DNA of 64,000 nucleotides, from positions 1 through 64,000 of the forward strand of contig JAJVHX010000004.1 of NCBI GenBank assembly GCA_022072405.1. The letters run 5' to 3'. The notes beneath the pieces were generated by a model that was not told the origin of the DNA, did no database searches, and was given only the letters and a program-made list of their open reading frames with translations. Positions 34,075 to 41,473 of this stretch are shown one piece after another. How positions within the stretch are numbered: the stretch's first letter is position 1; each line of letters opens with the position of its first letter. The position numbers and the translations under genes were made by a program. This DNA is from Phycisphaerae bacterium. GTDB taxonomy: Bacteria > Planctomycetota > Phycisphaerae > UBA1845 > CAIVHJ01.

Positions 34075-35808
34075 ATGAAAGCAGTGCTGAAAATTATCGG
34101 TTCGCTGCGGCTGGCGGTCTTACTGCTGGTGCTGCTGATGGTGGCGATGGGGTCGGCCACGGTTTATGAAAGCCAACAGGGCACCGAGCAGGCCTTGCGG
34201 TCGTTTTATCATGCCCACTGGTTCAAACTGCTGCTGGCCCTGTTCGGCGTCAACTTGCTGGCCTCACTGTTAGGGCGGTGGCCTTTCGGATCTCGGCAGA
34301 TCGGTTTTGTACTGACCCATGTCGGCTTGCTGATGATTTTACTGGGGGCGTGGATCTCCAATCGCTGGGCCATCAATGGCCAGTTGGCACTTAACGAAGG
34401 AAAAAGCGCCAATTCCATCCGCACCGATCAGGAGATCATCAACTGGCAGAGAAGGTCTGATCAAACCAATTTTACTGTTGAACTCTCACCGGAAACTATT
34501 GGCGGCTTTGAGGCCGTCGATCGACCCCTGAAACAAACTCTGCGGTTGAACCAGACCGAATTGCAGGTTCTGCAGTATCTGCCCGACCTGCGCTGGCGGG
34601 AAGTGGTGAGTAACGATGCAGCACAATCCAATCCGGCGGTGCAGGTGGAATTAACAATCAATGGTGAAACACAGCAACGGCTGATTTACGCTCAGCCACC
34701 TCCGGATCGAGCCGGCGAACTCCTGGCCTATCGTGTGGCGACGGACCCAGCGGAATATCAACAGTTGCTGGCGGGTGGTGGCGGGGGTGGGTCTGTCGGC
34801 GAAGTGATCATCAAATGTCAGGATGAGGAGTTCCGCTTTACTGTCGAACAACTGCAAAGTAAGCCGGCGGAGCTGGGCAGCAGCGGCTACCAGGTACGCC
34901 TGTTACGCTACCTGCCGCATGCCACGGTAGGAGCAGGCAACCAGTTGCAGAATATCGATGATCAGCCGACCAATCCCGCTGTCGAGGTGGAAGTGTTCAA
35001 CGACGATGCGAAGGAAACGCGTATCGCCTTCGCACGCTTCCCCGATTTTGAATCGATGCATGAGCAGAAACAGTTTCCCGGTGTACAGGTGCAATTTGAA
35101 TATAAAGGCCAAACCAACGGCGCTGCAACTCTGGAGATTATTCAGGGTCCGGCGGGAACGTGGGCAATTCGTCAACAGACGGCTGGTCTGCCCACCAAAG
35201 TAGCTGAGGCCCAGTTGAATCAGCCGGTTCCGGTAATGGAAGGAGTGACCCTGACCATCCAGCAGGCCTTTACGAAAGCCCGCTCCGAATGGCAGGCCGA
35301 AGCAGTACTGCCGGTGCGTCAAATACGCAATCCCGCCCTCCTGGTGGAGCTGACGGAGGGCTCGGCACACCAACGTGTCTGGCTGGAAAAATATCATCCG
35401 ACCGCGGTTCAACTGAACAATGGAGTGCATGATCTGACTTATGCTGATCAAAATCTGCCGCTGGGATTCTCGATCAAGCTCAATGCTTTTCGGCTGGGCA
35501 CTTATCCCGGATCGCGCCGGCCGCGCACCTTTGAAAGTCGCGTGACGATTGAGGACGGTGTGACGTCCGGTTCTCAGGAGCGTCTGATCAGCATGAATCA
35601 CCCGACCTCTTATGGCGGATTCACCTTTTTCCAGTCGAGTTATCAGATGGGTATGGGGCCGACGGTAAGCGTGCTCAGCGTGTCGCGCGACCCAGGTCAG
35701 TGGGTGGTGTTTGCAGGCTACGCGGTCACGTTGCTGGGCATGCTCTGGGTATTGGCTCAACGGTTGGTACGGCCACATGCACCGGCGGAGGAGGTGAGGC
35801 CCGGATGA
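34075..35808 (+). CDS. resB: ResB/Ccs1 cytochrome c maturation protein
   Basis: 577 aa from the ATG at 34075 (MKAVLKIIGSLRLAV). The preceding 52 codons of open frame look non-coding, and a GGGAAG ribosome site sits before 34075. It has three N-terminal membrane helices (about 10-30, 55-75, 85-105), a large periplasmic domain and one C-terminal helix (about 545-567). This is the Ccs1/ResB half of system II, which with CcsA exports heme and ligates it to CXXCH apocytochromes. The last bases overlap the start of ccsA. The soluble domain holds a Gly-rich stretch near residue 240 that is probably a loop. Its place inside the heme cluster and next to ten cytochrome c genes fits the role. Confidence 0.9.
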   Translation: MKAVLKIIGSLRLAVLLLVLLMVAMGSATVYESQQGTEQALRSFYHAHWFKLLLALFGVNLLASLLGRWPFGSRQIGFVLTHVGLLMILLGAWISNRWAINGQLALNEGKSANSIRTDQEIINWQRRSDQTNFTVELSPETIGGFEAVDRPLKQTLRLNQTELQVLQYLPDLRWREVVSNDAAQSNPAVQVELTINGETQQRLIYAQPPPDRAGELLAYRVATDPAEYQQLLAGGGGGGSVGEVIIKCQDEEFRFTVEQLQSKPAELGSSGYQVRLLRYLPHATVGAGNQLQNIDDQPTNPAVEVEVFNDDAKETRIAFARFPDFESMHEQKQFPGVQVQFEYKGQTNGAATLEIIQGPAGTWAIRQQTAGLPTKVAEAQLNQPVPVMEGVTLTIQQAFTKARSEWQAEAVLPVRQIRNPALLVELTEGSAHQRVWLEKYHPTAVQLNNGVHDLTYADQNLPLGFSIKLNAFRLGTYPGSRRPRTFESRVTIEDGVTSGSQERLISMNHPTSYGGFTFFQSSYQMGMGPTVSVLSVSRDPGQWVVFAGYAVTLLGMLWVLAQRLVRPHAPAEEVRPG

Positions 35809-37616
35809 TTACGAATTGGCCAATCATGTTAGTCTGCTGTACCTGGCTGCTGCCGGCTGCCCCACCGACGCTGCCGCAGCAGTTACCGCTCGATTCGATT
35901 CGCCGGCTGGTGGTGCAGCATGATGGCCGCTGGATGCCGCTGGATACGCTGGCCAGGGATATGGTGGAGGGCATCACCGGCACCGAGTATTTTCAGGGTT
36001 GTGATCCGGTAGTGATGTTTCTAGCCTGGACGATTGATTCACCCGGCTGGATTCAGGAACCGCTCATCCCCATCCGCAACGCCGAACTCCGCGCCGAATT
36101 ACAGCTGCCCGCTGATCAGCAGGTTTTTTCCTACCAACAGCTGGTCGATCATCAACCGCTGCAAGCTCTCTTCGAGGGGCTGGCCCATCGGTCCGGCGAG
36201 CGGAAAATGAACCCGCTGGAATCGAAAGTCAGCGATATACATGAAAAGCTCAATCAGCTGGAGGCGATTTTTTCCGGGGCGGTTTTGCGGTTGATACCCG
36301 ATCCGCGTCAGACGGACGGCACCTGGGCATCGTTGGCGGATATCCGCCAATTCTCCTCGCCCACCCTGCAGCCGATCGTTCAACACTGGAACAAGCTGGA
36401 AGAATCTTTTCGTCAAGGCCACGGGCCGGTTTTTCAACAGGCCACTCAGGAACTGGTGCTGGCTTTGGATCAATTACCTGCCGCCTATCGACCGTCGTTG
36501 AATTATATTTTTACCGAACTGCACTATAACCAGTTCAAACCCTTTCATCGGGCTTGGCAGGTGCTGGTGGCAGGGGCGGTGCTGGGGGCGGCCGGGCTGC
36601 TGATCCGGCGGAGGTGGTTTGATCTGTTCGGTGTGCTGGCCATGCTGGGCGGATTCGGGTTGATGAGCTATGGTTTGTGGCTGCGCTGGCAGGTGGCGGG
36701 GAGAATACCTGCCGCCAATATGTATGAATCACTGCTGTTTTTAAGCTGGGGAATGACGGCGTTTGCCATACTGGCCATGCTAGTGCAGCGGCAGCGCATT
36801 GTGCCGCTGACCGCCTCGGCGATGGGGGCGCTGGCGCTGTTGCTGGCGGATGTTCTGCCGCTTGATTATTTCGTGCGGCCGATCGTGCCGGTGCTGCTCG
36901 ATACCATCTGGATGTCGATCCATGTGCCGATCATTATGGTTTCCTATTCGGTGCTGGCGCTGGCGGTTTTGTTTGCTCATATACTGGTGGTGCTGCTGGC
37001 GGGCGGCTGGCGGGATTCACCCTGGATCAAAACCATCGACGGCTTGCACTATTGGTATATGCATGTCGGGGCGCTGTTGCTGTTTGCAGGCATCGCTACG
37101 GGCAGCATGTGGGCCGCCAGTTCATGGGGGCGCTATTGGGGTTGGGATCCGAAGGAAGTCTGGTCGCTGATCGCCTGCCTGGGCTATCTGGCCATTCTGC
37201 ACGTACGCGTCGATCATGAACACACGCCGCGCTGGATGAATGTTCTGGCGGTGGTGTTTGCATTGGTGCTGCTCAGCATCATTACTCCCTTCCTGATTCC
37301 GCACGGTGCCCGGGGACTTGCTGATTTGTTGCCGGCGATATTACTGGCCGTCGCCACCCTCGTGCTGATGGTGCTTTTTGTTATGTCGCGCGGACCCCTT
37401 GCGGCGGCGCTCAAGAGCATCATCGCCTTCTGGATGATCATCATGACTTATGTCGGTGTGAATTTTGTGCTGGGCATCGGACTGCACAGTTACGGCTTCG
37501 GCACCGGCGCTGTCGTGCACTATATGACGCTGCTCAGCAGTATCGATCTGGGCGCTGTTCTTCTGCTGGCTGGCATCTGCCTTTTCCGTTCGCGCCGATT
37601 GGCGATACCATCATAA
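35805..37616 (+). CDS. ccsA: CcsA/ResC heme exporter-ligase with periplasmic N-terminal extension
   Basis: 603 aa. A signal-like segment and about 230 residues of extracytoplasmic domain (LDSIRRLVVQHDGRWMPLDT) come before the membrane core. The core from about residue 245 has eight or more helices and the heme-handling WWD motif WGRYWGWDPKEVWSL (about 442-456), with flanking histidines (YWYMHVG, SIHVPIIMVSY). Canonical CcsA is near 300 aa; the extension is of the kind seen in some Bacteroidetes and planctomycete homologues. ATGA overlap with resB, with GGAGGAGGTGAGG as ribosome site. It converges on hemE with only four bases between the stops. Confidence 0.92.
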   Translation: MITNWPIMLVCCTWLLPAAPPTLPQQLPLDSIRRLVVQHDGRWMPLDTLARDMVEGITGTEYFQGCDPVVMFLAWTIDSPGWIQEPLIPIRNAELRAELQLPADQQVFSYQQLVDHQPLQALFEGLAHRSGERKMNPLESKVSDIHEKLNQLEAIFSGAVLRLIPDPRQTDGTWASLADIRQFSSPTLQPIVQHWNKLEESFRQGHGPVFQQATQELVLALDQLPAAYRPSLNYIFTELHYNQFKPFHRAWQVLVAGAVLGAAGLLIRRRWFDLFGVLAMLGGFGLMSYGLWLRWQVAGRIPAANMYESLLFLSWGMTAFAILAMLVQRQRIVPLTASAMGALALLLADVLPLDYFVRPIVPVLLDTIWMSIHVPIIMVSYSVLALAVLFAHILVVLLAGGWRDSPWIKTIDGLHYWYMHVGALLLFAGIATGSMWAASSWGRYWGWDPKEVWSLIACLGYLAILHVRVDHEHTPRWMNVLAVVFALVLLSIITPFLIPHGARGLADLLPAILLAVATLVLMVLFVMSRGPLAAALKSIIAFWMIIMTYVGVNFVLGIGLHSYGFGTGAVVHYMTLLSSIDLGAVLLLAGICLFRSRRLAIPS

Positions 37617-37620
37617 CCCA

Positions 37621-38682
37621 CTACCGATTTACGATCGTCTGACGGCAGGAATGAATCAGTTGCAGGATGTGATCGTAGGGGGTGTTGCGTAACAGGCCAT
37701 GATTCAGGTTGAGGATATGGCCGGTGTGGTCGCCGGCGGTGATGCACACGCTAACGGCCCGATCGATCGCCTCCAGCGGGCCAGCCACCAGCAACTGATT
37801 GTCCACATTACCCTGCAGGGCAACGCGATCACCGAACTGGTGACGTGCAGTAGCCAGGTCCACACAATTACCCACACTGATCACTTCAGCGCCGGTCTGG
37901 ATCATCAAGCCGACATCGGGCTGTTCTTTGGCGAAAAGAATGCGCGGGACGTCCTGGCGCATGGTGGCGAAAATCTGCTGCTGGTAGGGATGTGCAAATT
38001 CGCGGTACTCGTCGGGGGTGAGCAGGTCGGCGCACGATTCAAACAACTGTACGGCGTGGGCGCCGCTGGCGATCTGATAATTGAGATAATCGACGGTCAG
38101 GCGGCTGAGTTTTTCGAGCAGCCGATGGAGCAGTTGGGGTTGTTCATGCATGAATCGTCGGGCGACGGTTGGATCACTACCGGGGCTTTGGCCTTCGATC
38201 ATGAAAAACGCCAGCGTCAGCGGCGCTCCGGCGAAACCCAGGATCGGCAGTTCCGCCCCAGCTTCACGACGCAGATTCTGCAGAATCCGGCCGACAAACG
38301 GCAACTCATCCGCAATATCATAGAATTGGAGCCGCTGAACCTGGCTGGCAGAACGGATCGGTTCGGCGAATACCGGGCCGGGGACGAATTCAAACGGTGC
38401 GCCCAGGGGAGCGAGCGGGGTGAGGATATCCTGAAAGAAAATCAGGGCATCGACCCCCATCCGCCGGGGCAGCAGCGACACCTCGGTGGCCAGGTCGGCG
38501 TGGCGAAACATGTCATGGAGCGGCAGACCGCAGCGTTCGCGTAAGCGGACATACTCCGGGTCAGTGCGTCCGGCTTGCCGCATCAACCAGACCGGCGTGC
38601 GCGAAGTGCGTTCCCGGCGGGCCGCCCGCAGCAGCAGATCGTTTTTCGGAACCGACGGAAGGGGCGTGTCGTTCAAATGCAC
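37621..38682 (-). CDS. hemE: Uroporphyrinogen decarboxylase
   Basis: A cytoplasmic enzyme converting uroporphyrinogen III to coproporphyrinogen III. About 353 aa if started at GTG 38682, or two codons fewer at TTG 38676, which has GAGG at good distance. Upstream ATG 38751 would overlap hemN by 65 bp and add residues unlike the family N-terminus. Conserved blocks are WLMRQAGRTDPEY (normally RQAGRYLPEY; the Tyr-Leu pair is replaced), DILTPLAPLG, GFAGAPLTLA and FVHPYQQQIF-like FAHPYQQQIF. The substitution next to the substrate-binding arginine is worth noting but the Arg itself is kept. It follows hemN directly. Confidence 0.9.
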   Translation of the reverse strand: MHLNDTPLPSVPKNDLLLRAARRERTSRTPVWLMRQAGRTDPEYVRLRERCGLPLHDMFRHADLATEVSLLPRRMGVDALIFFQDILTPLAPLGAPFEFVPGPVFAEPIRSASQVQRLQFYDIADELPFVGRILQNLRREAGAELPILGFAGAPLTLAFFMIEGQSPGSDPTVARRFMHEQPQLLHRLLEKLSRLTVDYLNYQIASGAHAVQLFESCADLLTPDEYREFAHPYQQQIFATMRQDVPRILFAKEQPDVGLMIQTGAEVISVGNCVDLATARHQFGDRVALQGNVDNQLLVAGPLEAIDRAVSVCITAGDHTGHILNLNHGLLRNTPYDHILQLIHSCRQTIVNR

Positions 38683-38686
38683 ATCC

Positions 38687-40138
38687 TCAGGCGTTGGCGG
38701 AAAAATAGTCGCGGTCACCCTGACGATAAGCTTCGGGGTCGAGATAGGCATCGAAGATTGCCGCCACGTTGCGCATCAGCACCCGGCCCAACGGATAAGT
38801 GATCAGCCAGCGGCCATCGGGTTCCGCCAGCAGCAGACCATCCTGGGCCACCACTTCCAGCGCCGAGCGTTCACGGGCGAAATAATCATCGAAATTGATG
38901 CCGAAACGTTGCTCAACGCGTTGCGGCACTATTTCGGCAGAACAATAAATATCATGAATCACCGCCTGGCGGATCAGATCGTCGGGGGTGAACCACTTGC
39001 CGCGATCGACCGTCCAGCGCTTTTCACCGGCCATCTGCTGATACTTCTCCACCTCTTTTTCGTTCTGGGTGAAGCCGACCTCCAGAAAGTGGCTGATGGC
39101 AGAAACTCCCACACCGATCAGGTCCAGCCCGCCGCCGGTCGTCATCCCCTGAAAATTCCGCTGCAGTGTTCCTTCTTCTGCGGCGTGAGCCAGTCCTTCG
39201 GACTGCCGGGCGAAATGATCCAAGCCGATAAAATCATAACCCGCACGGGTAAAGAGCCGGTGGCCAACGATAAACATCTGCAGTTTTTCTTCGCTGGTCG
39301 GCAAACGGGTGTAATCCATACCGCGTTGTGTGGCAATCTTGTGTGGAATCTGGGCATAGTGATAGTAGGCGACGCGGTCGGGGTGCAACTGAATGGCGAG
39401 TTCCACGGTGTTGCGGATGGTCTCCACCGTCTGGTAGGGCATGCCATAAATCAGATCAAAGTTGATGCTGTCAAAGCCGTTGGACCGTGCGTGTTGGACG
39501 ACGGCGCGCACCATCTCGAACGGCTGGACCCGTTTCACATGCTCCTGGGCCTGGGCATCGAAATCCTGAATACCCATCGAAAGACGGTTGAAGCCCAGGC
39601 GTCTCAACAGTTGCAGCAGTTCGGGACTGGTATGTCGCGGATCAATCTCCATCGATATTTCCGCATCGTCAGCCAGGTTGAATTGTTGGCGGATGGTGTT
39701 ACTGATCTGCTCAATTTGCTCCAACGGCAGAAAAGTCGGGCTGCCGCCGCCCCAGTGAATCTGGCGTAACTGTCGCCCGCTGTTCACCACACCGGCCAGG
39801 CGATGCAGATCAGCCAGCAGAATATCAACATATTGGCGGGTCGGCTCCTGCCAGGTATCGCCATATTTCTTGGGCAGGATGATGCGGTTACAGGCGCAGA
39901 ATTTGCACAGCGCTTCGCAGAAGGGGATGTGCAGATAGAGCGACCAATGACGCTGCGGAAAACGCTGCTGGCTGGTCTGCAGCATCTTTACGAAATCATC
40001 GCCGATCATCGGATTCCAGCCGGTCGGCATCGGATAGGAAACATGCCGCGGCAGACTCAGACCGGCATAGCGCCTGAAGACCTCGAGATTAATCTCTTCC
40101 TGGGCGAGTAGGTTCATCAACGGATCCTTAAAAGACAC
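38687..40138 (-). CDS. hemN: Oxygen-independent coproporphyrinogen III oxidase (radical SAM)
   Basis: 483 aa. It decarboxylates two propionates of coproporphyrinogen III without oxygen, using S-adenosylmethionine and a 4Fe-4S cluster. The full HemN signature CX3CX2CXC is present (CEALCKFCAC, about 62-71), unlike the HemW look-alikes, together with HWGGGSPTFL, EIDPRHTSPE, RLSMGIQDFD and the C-terminal HemN domain (GLDHFARQSEGL, MTTGGGLDLIGVG). Start at 40138 or at the in-frame ATG seven codons later. Four bases separate its stop from the likely hemE start, so the two are an operon. Confidence 0.95.
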   Translation of the reverse strand: MSFKDPLMNLLAQEEINLEVFRRYAGLSLPRHVSYPMPTGWNPMIGDDFVKMLQTSQQRFPQRHWSLYLHIPFCEALCKFCACNRIILPKKYGDTWQEPTRQYVDILLADLHRLAGVVNSGRQLRQIHWGGGSPTFLPLEQIEQISNTIRQQFNLADDAEISMEIDPRHTSPELLQLLRRLGFNRLSMGIQDFDAQAQEHVKRVQPFEMVRAVVQHARSNGFDSINFDLIYGMPYQTVETIRNTVELAIQLHPDRVAYYHYAQIPHKIATQRGMDYTRLPTSEEKLQMFIVGHRLFTRAGYDFIGLDHFARQSEGLAHAAEEGTLQRNFQGMTTGGGLDLIGVGVSAISHFLEVGFTQNEKEVEKYQQMAGEKRWTVDRGKWFTPDDLIRQAVIHDIYCSAEIVPQRVEQRFGINFDDYFARERSALEVVAQDGLLLAEPDGRWLITYPLGRVLMRNVAAIFDAYLDPEAYRQGDRDYFSANA

Positions 40139-40182
40139 CGCATGGGTAGAAGTCCCCTCGCGGGTTATTACATGCCGGCTGC

Positions 40183-41472
40183 TTATAGTGCCCGCAGGGC
40201 CTCCTCGTGGGCGGCGACGGTTTCCTCGATCACCTCCTGCGTATGGGCGATGCTGAGGAAACTGCTCTCAAAAGCACTGGGGGCCAGATGCACACCCAGA
40301 TCAATCAGTTTTCGATAATAACGCTTAAACAGTTCCTGATTGGCGGTTTTGGCGATGGTGTAATCGGTGACCGGCCGGTCACAGAAATAGAGACTGAGCA
40401 TCGCTCCGATCTGGTTCACCTGCAGGGGCACGCCCACCTTTTCGCCCGCCCGGCGCAATCCAGCCGCCAACCGTTCGCTGTTTTCATTCAGTTGCGTGAA
40501 GGCATCATCGCGCTGCAGAATCTCCAGTGTTTTCAAACCAGCGGCCATGGCCAGCGGATTGCCGCTGAACGTGCCTGCCTGGTAGACAGGACCGGCGGGG
40601 GCGATCAGATCCATCAGGCTTGCTGATCCGCAACAGGCACCGATCGGCAAGCCGCCACCGATCACTTTGCCAAGAATAATCAAGTCGGGTCGGACATGGA
40701 ATCGGCCCAGCGCCCCGCTGGGGCCGATGCGGAAACCGGTCATTACTTCATCAAAGACCAGCAGGCTGCCCGACTGATCGCAGAGGTGGCGCAAGCCGGC
40801 CAGGAATCCATCCCTCGGAGGTATGCAACCGACATTGCCCAGCACCGGCTCCACCAGAATGGCGGCGATCTCCGTCCCGCGCGTCTGCATGAGATTCTGT
40901 ACGGCAGTCAGATCGTTATAGGGCATAACCAGCGTATCGGCGACCGTGGCGGGAGGAACGCCCGGGCTGTTGGGCAAACCCAGCGTGGCGACTCCGCTGC
41001 CCGCCTGCACCAGCAGGGGATCTGCATGGCCATGATAACAACCGTCGAATTTGACGATTTTCTGCCGTCCGGTCGCTGCCCGGGCCAGGCGGATCGCCAG
41101 CATCGCTGCCTCTGTACCGGAATTCAGGAAGCGCATTTTCTGAAACCCGGGCAGGCGGCTGCTGATCACCTCGGCCAGTTGTACTTCTTTTTCACAGGTC
41201 ATACCGAAACAGGTGCCCGTTTCGGCGGTATCGGCGATGGTCTGCACAATCTCAGGATGCGCGTGGCCGAGAATCAGCGGACCGTAACCCAGACAGTAAT
41301 CGATCAGCATCCGGCCATCAGTCAGTTGAATATAGGCTCCATAACCCGAGGCGACGTAAATCGGATCTAGCTCGAACACCCGCTGATAGGCGCTGCGTAC
41401 CGGTGAATTGACTCCGCCGGGCAGAACCTGCTGGGCGCGGATATAAAGATGTTGCGAAGCTTGGGGACGCAT
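40183..41472 (-). CDS. hemL: Glutamate-1-semialdehyde 2,1-aminomutase
   Basis: A 429-aa PLP enzyme producing 5-aminolevulinate. Motifs are GGVNSPVR at the start, SGTEAAMLAIRLAR, CYHGHADPLL, LLVFDEVMTGFR (PLP Asp) and ILGKVIGGGLPIG with the Schiff-base lysine. The ATG at 41472 has a near-perfect GGAGGAGG ribosome site; the longer frame overlaps the upstream fusion gene. It lies one base from the stop of that gene, which supplies the substrate-making HemA activity, so the first two C5-pathway steps are coupled. Confidence 0.95.
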   Translation of the reverse strand: MRPQASQHLYIRAQQVLPGGVNSPVRSAYQRVFELDPIYVASGYGAYIQLTDGRMLIDYCLGYGPLILGHAHPEIVQTIADTAETGTCFGMTCEKEVQLAEVISSRLPGFQKMRFLNSGTEAAMLAIRLARAATGRQKIVKFDGCYHGHADPLLVQAGSGVATLGLPNSPGVPPATVADTLVMPYNDLTAVQNLMQTRGTEIAAILVEPVLGNVGCIPPRDGFLAGLRHLCDQSGSLLVFDEVMTGFRIGPSGALGRFHVRPDLIILGKVIGGGLPIGACCGSASLMDLIAPAGPVYQAGTFSGNPLAMAAGLKTLEILQRDDAFTQLNENSERLAAGLRRAGEKVGVPLQVNQIGAMLSLYFCDRPVTDYTIAKTANQELFKRYYRKLIDLGVHLAPSAFESSFLSIAHTQEVIEETVAAHEEALRAL

Positions 41473-41473
41473 G

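Noticed and set aside
38486-39769. 427-codon open frame opposite hemN and hemE
   Set aside because: Both minus-strand genes carry full catalytic signatures, and the plus frame spans their junction, so it is a shadow.
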